Shown: positions 1 to 5,636, counted from the stretch's first letter. The stretch: DNA of 6,613 nucleotides from Deltaproteobacteria bacterium (GCA_019310745.1 JAFDDS010000040.1:1-6613), one strand, 5' to 3'. Made by a program: numbers and translations. Notes: generated by a model from the letters alone, not told the origin.

Positions 1-753
1 GATTCAGAGAACAGTGGAAAAAATGCATTACAGAGAATAAAAAATGGAAAATATACCTTTTTAATTACTGATATCAATATGCCGGAATTTAATGGAATTG
101 AATTAATAAAGAAGGCGAGGGAAGATAAACTTGATATAAGTATAATTGCTATGACTGGTTACGATAAAGACTTTGCGTATATGGATGTTATTAATGCTGG
201 CGCAAATGATTTTATTACCAAGCCCTTTAAGATTGATGAAATAGAGGCGAAGATAACCAGGATATTGATAGAGAAAAGGATTAGAGATGAATTAGCCAAA
301 TTATCAATAACTGATAACCTCACCGGACTTTTTAATCAAAGACACTTTCATAATAAATTAAAAGAGGAAGTGAATAGGGCAAACCGCCAGAACCATCCCT
401 TATCCCTGATCCTTTTGGATCTTGATAAATTCAAAGAATATAATGATACATATGGTCATCTTGCAGGTGATAAGATGCTTGCTAAATCTGGTAAGATAAT
501 ACTTTCAAACATCAGAGAGAACGTAGACACAGCTTTCAGGTATGGTGGTGATGAGTTCGCAATTATTCTCGTTGAGGCAAATAAAGAAATTGTTCTCAAT
601 ACAAGTGAAAGGCTTAAAAAAGGATTTAAAGAGGGAGATGGTGTTACCGCAAGTGTAGGCTTTGCAACGTATTCAAATGAAATGAGTGTAAGTGATTTGA
701 TTGCATTATCAGACAAAGATCTTTATGAATCAAAGAATGAGAATAATAGGTAA
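1..753 (+). CDS. Response regulator with receiver and GGDEF domains (diguanylate cyclase), 5' end missing
   Basis: The open frame runs from base 1 to the TAA at 751-753, giving 250 residues with no start. The first ATG at 79 lies inside the receiver domain and is not the real start. Fragment residues 1 to about 85 are a receiver domain: LITDINMP carries the phospho-acceptor Asp (residue 24), MTGY the conserved Thr (52) and FITKPF the conserved Lys (74). About 30 N-terminal residues are probably missing. A short helical linker leads into a GGDEF domain that opens with DNLTGLFNQRHF, has LDLDKFKEYND for metal and nucleotide binding, and carries an intact GGDEF active site at 182-186. The domain ends normally with DKDLYESK. 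The family condenses two GTP into cyclic di-GMP when phosphorylation drives dimerisation, so this is a PleD/WspR-like cytoplasmic output regulator. The inhibitory RxxD site looks displaced, with Arg one residue too far upstream. Its partner kinase is not in the window. Confidence 0.95.
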   Translation, partial: DSENSGKNALQRIKNGKYTFLITDINMPEFNGIELIKKAREDKLDISIIAMTGYDKDFAYMDVINAGANDFITKPFKIDEIEAKITRILIEKRIRDELAKLSITDNLTGLFNQRHFHNKLKEEVNRANRQNHPLSLILLDLDKFKEYNDTYGHLAGDKMLAKSGKIILSNIRENVDTAFRYGGDEFAIILVEANKEIVLNTSERLKKGFKEGDGVTASVGFATYSNEMSVSDLIALSDKDLYESKNENNR

Positions 754-766
754 TGTTTTTACATAC

Positions 767-785
767 ATATTATGTCTGATAATAT
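767..785. repeat. AT-only inverted repeat after the GGDEF gene
   Basis: ATATTAT at 767-773 and ATAATAT at 779-785 form a 7-bp perfect stem around a GTCTG loop, 14 bp after the GGDEF stop codon. It contains no G:C pair in the stem and has no T-run after it, so it is at best a weak 3'-end hairpin and may be chance in AT-rich DNA. Confidence 0.3.
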
Positions 786-790
786 ATATT

Positions 791-825
791 ATGTAAACTT
801 AGCTATAAATAGTTAAGTTTTACGT
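791..825. repeat. Long imperfect inverted repeat between the GGDEF and small ribosomal protein genes
   Basis: AAACTTAGCTA at 795-805 pairs with TAGTTAAGTTT at 810-820 around a UAAA tetraloop. There is one G-U wobble and otherwise full pairing over 11 bp. With a single bulged T at 821 the stem extends by four more pairs (791-794 with 822-825, one of them G-U). It could be the transcript end of the GGDEF gene, although the T-rich stretch after it is interrupted. It could also be an operator or leader element for the small gene downstream, since a candidate -35 box lies in its 3' arm. Confidence 0.5.
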
Positions 826-847
826 CCTTATTTACCATTATTATAAA
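819..847 (+). promoter_or_regulatory. Candidate sigma70-type promoter for the small ribosomal protein gene
   Basis: TTTACG at 819-824 and TATAAA at 842-847 are separated by 17 bp, the optimal spacing, and lie 30 bp upstream of the start codon at 878. The -35 box matches consensus at four of six positions and the -10 at five of six. In DNA this AT-rich such matches arise easily by chance. Confidence 0.35.
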
Positions 848-877
848 CATTTAAAATTTTTGGAGGTTTTTATTTTT

Positions 878-970
878 ATGAGCAGTGTAGTTAAAAAAAG
901 AAGAAAAAAGATACGGAAACATAAATATAGAAAATTACTAAAATCTATGCGTCATAAAAATAAACGATAG
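878..970 (+). CDS. Small basic ribosomal protein, bS22 / COX24-AURKAIP1 (mS38) type, 30 aa
   Basis: The frame ATG 878 to TAG 968-970 encodes 30 residues beginning MSSVVKKRRKKIRKHKYRK and ending in HKNKR. Over half are Lys or Arg, with no acidic residue. The pattern SVxKKRRKKxxKHKxRKLLK is the signature of the AURKAIP1/COX24 family. Established members are the mycobacterial small-subunit protein bS22 (about 33 aa) and mitochondrial mS38, which bind rRNA in the small subunit near the decoding region. A GGAGG at 862-866 lies 11 bases before the ATG, somewhat far but strong. The gene stands alone, is followed by a perfect hairpin, and is convergent with the dehydrogenase gene. Standard gene callers often miss it because of its length. 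The family assignment is confident from the motif; ribosomal function in this organism is inferred. Confidence 0.88.
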   Translation: MSSVVKKRRKKIRKHKYRKLLKSMRHKNKR

Positions 971-992
971 TCTTTTATTTTTTTTAATAAAT

Positions 993-1022
993 AAAGGGAG
1001 ACTTAAAATAAAGTCTCCCTTT
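993..1022. terminator. Bidirectional hairpin terminator between convergent genes
   Basis: AAAGGGAGACTT at 993-1004 and AAGTCTCCCTTT at 1011-1022 are exact reverse complements: a 12-bp stem with a 6-base AAAATA loop. It lies 22 bases after the small ribosomal protein stop and 22 bases after the dehydrogenase stop on the other strand. The stem's own A/T ends supply a short U-run in each direction, and on the minus strand the U-rich stretch continues beyond it. It most likely terminates both transcripts. Confidence 0.82.
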
Positions 1023-1044
1023 CTGTGCGCATAGGTAAATATTT

Positions 1045-1896
1045 TTATGAATACCATCCACCGCCAGTTTTTTTACCTAATTTACCGGCCCTTATCATTG
1101 TTTTTAATAGATTTGGTGCGACCCATTTGTTCTCTTTATTTAATTCATTAAAAAAATATTGCGTTACAAAGTATGCTACATCAATCCCCGTTAAATCCAT
1201 TAGTTCAAATGGACCCATAGGATAATTGAGACCATTTTTTACTGCCTTATCAACGTCCTCAATGGATGCAATACCTTCCTCCACAATCTTTATAGCCTCG
1301 ATCATATGAGGAATCATTATTCGATTAACGATAAAACCTGGTGAGTCCTTTTTGACTTCCACCGTCGTTTTACCCATTTTTTGAGCCAGATCTGTAGAGG
1401 TTTTAATAGTCTCATCACTTGTTGAATAGCCTCTAATTATTTCCACGAGCCTCATTATCGGAACGGGATTAAAAAAATGCATTCCACAAACCTTATCAGG
1501 CCTTTTAGTGCTTGCAGCTATTTCTGTAATTGACATAGATGATGTATTACTAGCCAGAATAGTATCAGGTTTACATAATTCATCTAATTCTTTGAATACG
1601 CTCTTTTTTAGATCTAAATCTTCAATAACTGCTTCTACAACAAAATCAACATCTTTAAGATCGTCCATATCTATTGTGCCTTTTATTCGGCCAATAATGG
1701 TGTCTTTTTGTTTGGCATCAATTTTCTCTTTTTCTACACTTTTTGAAAGAAACCTCTCGATATTTTTCATTCCCGCTTCTACAAATCTCATTTCTATGTC
1801 TCTCATGACAACATCACAGCCGATTTGGGCTGCTACCTGAGCAATACCATTACCCATTGTCCCAGCACCAACAATACCAACTTTTTTTATTTCCAT
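1045..1896 (-). CDS. hbd: 3-hydroxybutyryl-CoA dehydrogenase (3-hydroxyacyl-CoA dehydrogenase family)
   Basis: This cytoplasmic 283-aa enzyme oxidises or reduces 3-hydroxyacyl-CoA/acetoacetyl-CoA with NAD(P)(H). It is complete and of normal length for stand-alone members such as clostridial Hbd and PaaH. The N-terminal Rossmann fold starts VGIVGAGTMGNGIA with Gly10, Gly12 and Gly15. VVEAVIEDLDLKK and ASNTSSMSIT (Ser119) follow, then MHFFNPVPIMRLVEII with the catalytic His140-Glu152 pair, and SPGFIVNRI with Asn191. The helical C-terminal dimerisation domain carries NYPMGPFELMDLTGIDV and ends GKKTGGGWYS. The start at 1896 is chosen over an in-frame ATG at 1926: AAAGGAGG sits four bases upstream and the protein then begins right at the Rossmann strand. 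No thiolase, crotonase or acyl-CoA dehydrogenase gene adjoins it, so whether it serves butyrate-type synthesis or beta-oxidation cannot be told here. Confidence 0.95.
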   Translation of the reverse strand: MEIKKVGIVGAGTMGNGIAQVAAQIGCDVVMRDIEMRFVEAGMKNIERFLSKSVEKEKIDAKQKDTIIGRIKGTIDMDDLKDVDFVVEAVIEDLDLKKSVFKELDELCKPDTILASNTSSMSITEIAASTKRPDKVCGMHFFNPVPIMRLVEIIRGYSTSDETIKTSTDLAQKMGKTTVEVKKDSPGFIVNRIMIPHMIEAIKIVEEGIASIEDVDKAVKNGLNYPMGPFELMDLTGIDVAYFVTQYFFNELNKENKWVAPNLLKTMIRAGKLGKKTGGGWYS

Positions 1897-1920
1897 AGCT
1901 CCTCCTTTGAAATAACTTTG

Positions 1921-1932
1921 AAACAATTGTTT
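1921..1932. promoter_or_regulatory. 12-bp perfect palindrome upstream of the hydroxybutyryl-CoA dehydrogenase gene
   Basis: AAACAATTGTTT reads the same on both strands and lies 24 bp upstream of the dehydrogenase start. It overlaps a TATAAA-like -10 on the minus strand (1930-1935). A better -10, TATAAT on the minus strand, lies further up at 1975-1980 without a clear -35. A palindrome in this place would suit a repressor operator, but no regulator gene is adjacent and no known site was recognised. Confidence 0.35.
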
Positions 1933-2165
1933 ATATGTTACATTACCTTTATTACGTAACCTATTTAAATAAATATTATATCAGGGTTTATTAAAGAATG
2001 CACGACCTTTTAGATTAAATCATTTTTTTTCTAACACATTCAGAAATAGATAACAAGGATCTAAGTGAGCTATCATACCTAAAAGAGTTATGCATATACA
2101 TTAATCTACGAGAAAACGTATCTATAACCATGCTATCCATAACTTTAGCTTACTTTCGTCACTTT
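1933..2165. other. Intergenic stretch without a supported gene
   Basis: This gap separates two minus-strand genes. Reading both strands shows no coding frame with a ribosome binding site and protein-like composition. It holds the likely dehydrogenase promoter (TATAAT on the minus strand at 1975-1980). It also has a near-repeat of TATCTATAAC/TATCCATAAC at about 2120-2143, and distant complementary arms AAGTGAGCTA (2063-2072) and TAGCTTACTT (2146-2155). No clear T-tailed terminator for the radical SAM gene was found. Confidence 0.5.
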
Positions 2166-3260
2166 TCACATAGGCATCACTATTCTCACTCGGTTGTCGA
2201 GGTAGCTAGAAAGAGTAGAAGAATTTCTTGGAGACCATCCCAGCGATTGTTCCCACACATCATCACTTTCCATACAGAGATAAATTCCCAAATTATCATG
2301 CCATTTATTTAATCTTTCTGATAACTTAGCATACATTTCTACCCTGATGGGCTTGAAATATCTCTGTTTACCGTCTAAACCGGTAACAAATTCACCATCA
2401 AAGATATGTGTATCTGGAAATCTTTTTAAAATACGCCACTTGAGATCTGGCATATACCTAAAAGAGCCAATGCTTATCCAGATAATAGAGGCTGGATCAA
2501 TATATCTCTCCAAAAGTTTGATAATCTCTTCATATTCATTTTCCCATCCTGAATAATGTAGTAATGGATCAAAATGAAAGGCTATTGCAAATCCTGCTTT
2601 TTGGCATTCCCGTGCGGAAATGATTCTCTCTTTTAGGCTTGCTGTTTTTCCCTCTTCATTGGCTATAATTCGAGAGGTATTTAAAGACCATGCGACAACT
2701 ATCCTTTTTCTATAGCTGCTTTTCATAATGTCTTTGATAAAAGAAGTTTTTGTCTTGAGCTCCAGTATGCAGTTGGTTCTGAAAGAAAAAAAAGGAAGTA
2801 AAAAATCAGTCCATCTTGTAATATAATTAAGGGCAAGACTATCGGTAAATTCTCCAGTCCCGATCCTGAATATCCTATCCGGGTGGTTATCAATAAATTC
2901 ACCTATCACATTAAGTTTATCTTCTAAATTAGTAAAAAGTCTTAATGATGGTTGATTAACGTAGGATTGAAGAAAACAATAACTACATTCCATCGGGCAG
3001 TTTATACCTACATTGAGGATCTGGTACCCGCAGCAGATATATCTCCTTGTTCCAGGACAGGATTTAAGAAATTCACCTTTATAGTGGATAAGCCTCAGCG
3101 AATCTTTATCCATCTCTTCAATATCTTCCCGCAAGGCTAATTCATTTGATCCTACAAACTCTCTTGGTATATTTGGCAATTTTTCAATTACTTTCTTTGA
3201 AAGGGAGTCGTTTTCAGCCTCTCTTTCAATCAAGATTCGCCTCACTTCAAATCGTTTCAT
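2166..3260 (-). CDS. Radical SAM protein, spore photoproduct lyase (SplB) superfamily, non-spore-former type
   Basis: This complete 364-aa protein has the radical SAM cluster motif CPMECSYC with Cys88, Cys92 and Cys95, followed by FLQSYVN as in SplB (CxxxCxxCYLQ). Preceding it is a Cys-rich segment KSCPGTRRYICCGYQ with Cys68, Cys76 and Cys77. After it come FRIGTGEFTDSLAL (132-144), a TIM-barrel pattern of strands, AFHFDPLLHYSGWE (228-240), and a C-terminal YLCMESDDVWEQSLGW. Classical SplB uses 5'-deoxyadenosyl radical chemistry to reverse thymine dimers in spore DNA. Aligned from memory to the Bacillus enzyme, the hydrogen-donor Cys141 falls on Glu137 here, and nothing else in the window suggests sporulation. 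The substrate is therefore unknown, although nucleic acid is plausible. The gene starts 57 bp after the ParB-like stop in the same direction, so the two are probably co-transcribed. Its ribosome site is weak (AAAAGG close to the ATG). Family confident, reaction not. Confidence 0.85.
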   Translation of the reverse strand: MKRFEVRRILIEREAENDSLSKKVIEKLPNIPREFVGSNELALREDIEEMDKDSLRLIHYKGEFLKSCPGTRRYICCGYQILNVGINCPMECSYCFLQSYVNQPSLRLFTNLEDKLNVIGEFIDNHPDRIFRIGTGEFTDSLALNYITRWTDFLLPFFSFRTNCILELKTKTSFIKDIMKSSYRKRIVVAWSLNTSRIIANEEGKTASLKERIISARECQKAGFAIAFHFDPLLHYSGWENEYEEIIKLLERYIDPASIIWISIGSFRYMPDLKWRILKRFPDTHIFDGEFVTGLDGKQRYFKPIRVEMYAKLSERLNKWHDNLGIYLCMESDDVWEQSLGWSPRNSSTLSSYLDNRVRIVMPM

Positions 3261-3284
3261 AGGCCTTTTATAAATGCTTTTTTG

Positions 3285-3315
3285 AAATCCGAAAACAGAA
3301 ATATAAAATCCGAAA
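3285..3315. repeat. Short direct repeat in the ParB-like / radical SAM intergenic gap
   Basis: AAATCCGAAA occurs at 3285-3294 and again at 3306-3315, with starts 21 bp apart. The pair fills most of the 57-bp gap between the ParB-like stop and the radical SAM start. Its role is unknown. It may be a short low-complexity repeat of a kind common between genes, or a binding site of two helical turns. Confidence 0.4.
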
Positions 3316-3317
3316 TG

Positions 3318-4298
3318 CTATATGCCCTTCCAAAAATCGGGTATGTGTTTTAATTCAGGTAAATTATATACATCAGCTAACTTCCCTTTAAGGTCTTCAC
3401 CTTTTCTAAACGTTACTTCGAGCTTATAATCAGTCCCCTCAAAAAAAGGTGGGGGAATTATTTTAACTCCTAAGGGAAGAGAAAGATTGGAAATACCCTT
3501 GTTAAATAATTTTTCAGCCTTAGAAAGGGATGGAAATCTTCTAAATTTCAGTATCTTAACTATGGCTTTTACCTTCTGTGGTTTATTCATCGTAGTAGTA
3601 CGTAAAACCTCTTTAATATCTTTTGAATCTATAATCTCTTTAATTGAGCGCCCTTCCCTGCTGGCAATTTCTTTAATCCATTGTATGGTCTCCCATTGCT
3701 GATTAAAGCTCCATTTTAAAGATGTAAATAGTTCATTAATCTCAAGCCGATTATTTTTCTCAATATTCCTCAGTAATCCAGCCACCCGTATGGATAATCT
3801 TTCCATAGCGACATAAATCTTGATTCTCTCTTCTAACTCCTCTAAACCTAAAAACAATTCTAATTGCTGTTTGTTTGAAGGAATACCAAGAATAGGCATG
3901 AAATTGGTTACTATTTCTTCTGTGCTAGTGAAACGGGTTAGTCTCTGCAAAATCATCCCTTTTTCAATATTATTCAATTGACGATGAATGAGATTATCAT
4001 TTAAATTAAATAAAAGCGCATTAAACAGAGAGAAACTATCAGGCAACACGTGGCATATTATATCGTGCCACCCCAATTCTTTTACAGCCATTAGCCTTCG
4101 ATAACCGGCAACTACTAAAAAATTCTTATTGGGATTTCTAAGCAGATATGGTGGATTTATAACACCAAATTTTTCAATAGATGCCTTAAGTGGTTCCAGG
4201 TTAAAATTAAAACTCATACAGAATGGGCCTGGCGTTAAACCAATATCTGAAATGGCTATATTTACAAGGCTGCTTTTTAATAGTTTTTTTTTCATCAT
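3318..4298 (-). CDS. ParB-like protein (ParB/Spo0J N-terminal domain), orphan without ParA
   Basis: This 326-aa protein begins with a ParB N-terminal fold: NIAISDIGLTPGPF, then LKASIEKFGVINPPYLLRN, then VVAGYRRLMAVKELGW (62-77), which matches the GxRR box of ParB. NLNDNLIHRQLNNIEKG (98-114) matches the ENxxR box. In true ParB these boxes bind CTP and form the sliding clamp. Residues 135-180 follow the ParB order (LGI..., LEELEERI, MERLSIRVAGLL), but the usual helix-turn-helix sequence is poorly recognisable. The C-terminal 80 residues (KIIPPPFFEGTDYKLEVTFRKG) match nothing I recognise. Start 4298 is supported by AGAGG five bases upstream; an ATG directly after it is an alternative. No parA or parS array is visible, so chromosome or plasmid segregation is not implied. 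It is probably the first gene of an operon with the radical SAM gene, and is transcribed divergently from the transglycosylase gene. Confidence 0.85.
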   Translation of the reverse strand: MMKKKLLKSSLVNIAISDIGLTPGPFCMSFNFNLEPLKASIEKFGVINPPYLLRNPNKNFLVVAGYRRLMAVKELGWHDIICHVLPDSFSLFNALLFNLNDNLIHRQLNNIEKGMILQRLTRFTSTEEIVTNFMPILGIPSNKQQLELFLGLEELEERIKIYVAMERLSIRVAGLLRNIEKNNRLEINELFTSLKWSFNQQWETIQWIKEIASREGRSIKEIIDSKDIKEVLRTTTMNKPQKVKAIVKILKFRRFPSLSKAEKLFNKGISNLSLPLGVKIIPPPFFEGTDYKLEVTFRKGEDLKGKLADVYNLPELKHIPDFWKGI

Positions 4299-4332
4299 AA
4301 TCGCCTCTGGAAAGATTTTTTACTAACGCATC

Positions 4333-4350
4333 AATGCAACGGACTGCATT
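4333..4350. promoter_or_regulatory. Inverted repeat in the divergent ParB-like / transglycosylase promoter region
   Basis: AATGCA (4333-4338) and TGCATT (4345-4350) are exact complements around a 6-base spacer ACGGAC. They are central in the only 78 bp available for control of two divergent genes. This is the geometry of an operator for a dimeric protein. The ParB-like protein encoded next door is one possible binder (autoregulation), but that is inference only. Confidence 0.4.
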
Positions 4351-4376
4351 TAAACATAATTTTTGACAAGGAGACA

Positions 4377-5525
4377 ATGGTGAAAATCAGAAAGAGCTTT
4401 TTTTTCTTACTAGTGCTCGTAATGATCTATTCATTTCTTTTCTCCTCTATCGGCTATAGTGAAGAGCGTGGGAAAGAATTGAATGGATGGGAGAATTTAA
4501 AAGAGACCGCTGAAGAAACATGGCGAAAGAATGTTCTGGGGATAGAAAGGCAATGGGATGAGATAGAAGACCAGCAGAGACGTGAATTGCAAGAGTTAAA
4601 AAGAAGGATAGACCTCCTCTGGGGAGAGGAAGGAGTTACCTCTACAAAAAAGAATTGGATTGATTATAATGAAAATTTTTCAGTAAGGAGCAATATTGAG
4701 TTTAAAAATGGGACAATGGAAATCGATGCCCTTGTCCCTTCAAATGTTTCAAATCCATATGAAAGAGCGAAGCAAAAAATTTCAGACAAGATGGTGACTT
4801 CCTTTATGGCAAAGGGAATTGAGCAACAAGGTATATTAACAAACCAGTTGAAAACATCAAAGTGTTTCTATGTCACCAATAAAAATCTTAAAAACTATAT
4901 CCAAAGTGATCTATTTCCTAAGATAGATAAAGTTCCAACATCAATCATAGGTACTGATGGTAACACAAGACTAAGATTTGGTGCAAGAACTTCCCTTGTC
5001 CCCGGTCATTTGAGGATACGAGCAGAAAAATACAGGAATACTGTCCAGGCAAATGCAAACCGTTTTTCTCTTGAACCACAATTAATTATGGCGGTAATTC
5101 ACACCGAATCTTACTTTAACCCCTTTGCCAGATCTCATGCCGGGGCCTATGGTTTAATGCAGGTCATTCCACGATATGCAGGCAGAGAGGCATACCAGTT
5201 TATCTATAAACAGGATAGAATTATTACCCCACCCTACCTTTACCAGTCTGTTAATAATATCAATCTTGGCTCCGCGTATCTTTATCTCCTTTACAACAAA
5301 CATTTTGCCGATATTCAAGGAAGGGATAAACGTCTCTACCTAACAATATGCGGCTATAACTGGGGTCCAACTGCTATCAGACAGAAGATAATCCAAAGGC
5401 ATCAAGTCTCTTTTATGTCAAGCGATAAACTCTATAGATTACTCAGGCACAGAACACCTAAAGAAACAAGTGATTATCTTAAAAGGGTCACAGAAAGATC
5501 AAATACTTATAAGAATTTTTTTTAA
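4377..5525 (+). CDS. mltC: MltC-type lytic murein transglycosylase
   Basis: The 382-aa protein cleaves the MurNAc-GlcNAc bond of peptidoglycan with formation of 1,6-anhydroMurNAc. KIRK followed by about 16 hydrophobic residues (8-24) is an export signal. A charged, probably coiled segment (about 37-83) ends in LLWGEE. The next stretch (WIDYNENFSVRSNIEFKNG) corresponds to the N-terminal domain of E. coli MltC (KDYVKYTDQY...SHINFDDG). The SLT catalytic domain starts near residue 205 with LVPGHLRIRAEKYR. It has the catalytic Glu244 in HTESYFNP, then GAYGLMQV (257-263), GYNWGP (326-331), and a C-terminal RHRTPKETSDYLKRV like the MltC end. Unlike the E. coli lipoprotein, no lipobox Cys follows the hydrophobic segment, so it is either released to the periplasm or held by its N-terminal helix. 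An AAGGAG lies three bases before the ATG. It is slightly longer than E. coli MltC. Confidence 0.92.
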   Translation: MVKIRKSFFFLLVLVMIYSFLFSSIGYSEERGKELNGWENLKETAEETWRKNVLGIERQWDEIEDQQRRELQELKRRIDLLWGEEGVTSTKKNWIDYNENFSVRSNIEFKNGTMEIDALVPSNVSNPYERAKQKISDKMVTSFMAKGIEQQGILTNQLKTSKCFYVTNKNLKNYIQSDLFPKIDKVPTSIIGTDGNTRLRFGARTSLVPGHLRIRAEKYRNTVQANANRFSLEPQLIMAVIHTESYFNPFARSHAGAYGLMQVIPRYAGREAYQFIYKQDRIITPPYLYQSVNNINLGSAYLYLLYNKHFADIQGRDKRLYLTICGYNWGPTAIRQKIIQRHQVSFMSSDKLYRLLRHRTPKETSDYLKRVTERSNTYKNFF

Positions 5526-5529
5526 AGCT

Positions 5530-5548
5530 TCATGGACTCTTTCCATGA
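5530..5548 (+). terminator. Weak hairpin after the transglycosylase gene
   Basis: TCATGGA (5530-5536) and TCCATGA (5542-5548) form a 7-bp stem with a five-base loop, starting 5 bases after the stop codon. It is followed only by the mixed A/T sequence TAAATTTAAG, not a proper U-run, so it is a weak terminator or a 3'-end protecting hairpin. Confidence 0.45.
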
Positions 5549-5584
5549 TAAATTTAAGCCAGCTAAAATCTCTTTAAATTTTTC

Positions 5585-5613
5585 TTGACATATTTAAATA
5601 TTGTCGACAAAAT
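5585..5613 (+). promoter_or_regulatory. Sigma70-type promoter for the SucC-like gene with overlapping palindrome
   Basis: A perfect TTGACA (5585-5590) is followed after 17 bp by CAAAAT (5608-5613), placing transcription start near 5620 and giving a short leader. The spacer holds two palindromes: TATTTAAATA (5591-5600) and, directly after it, TTGTCGACAA (5601-5610), which runs into the -10 box. TCGACAA is repeated at 5604-5610 and 5619-5625, with starts 15 bp apart. A repressor bound there would cover the promoter. Confidence 0.55.
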
Positions 5614-5636
5614 TAGTTTCGACAAGAGGAGATAAA

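Noticed and set aside
79..81. ATG at 79 as the start of the GGDEF gene
   Set aside because: It falls in the middle of the receiver domain, just after the phospho-acceptor Asp; the frame is open upstream to base 1 with receiver-like sequence.
456..716. Minus-strand frame of 86 codons inside the GGDEF gene
   Set aside because: Antisense shadow of a well-supported domain, with no ribosome site or recognisable protein.
1508..1840. Plus-strand frame of 110 codons opposite the dehydrogenase
   Set aside because: Antisense to the conserved Rossmann domain; Ser/Ile-rich composition typical of a shadow frame. The same applies to the plus-strand frame at 1025-1225.
1897..1926. Upstream in-frame ATG at 1926 as the start of the dehydrogenase
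   Set aside because: A strong AAAGGAGG lies four bases before the ATG at 1896, and the ten extra residues precede the normal family N-terminus and would overlap the ribosome site.
2130..2312. Plus-strand frame of 60 codons overlapping the end of the radical SAM gene
   Set aside because: Mostly antisense to the conserved C-terminus of the radical SAM protein, without a Shine-Dalgarno; His-rich shadow composition.
3285..3315. Two AAATCCGAAA copies as the start of a CRISPR or parS-like array
   Set aside because: Only two 10-bp copies are present, neither palindromic, with no further copies seen nearby.
4363..4368. Perfect TTGACA as a -35 box for the transglycosylase gene
   Set aside because: It overlaps the Shine-Dalgarno and lies only 8 bp from the start codon, so transcription from it would begin inside the gene.
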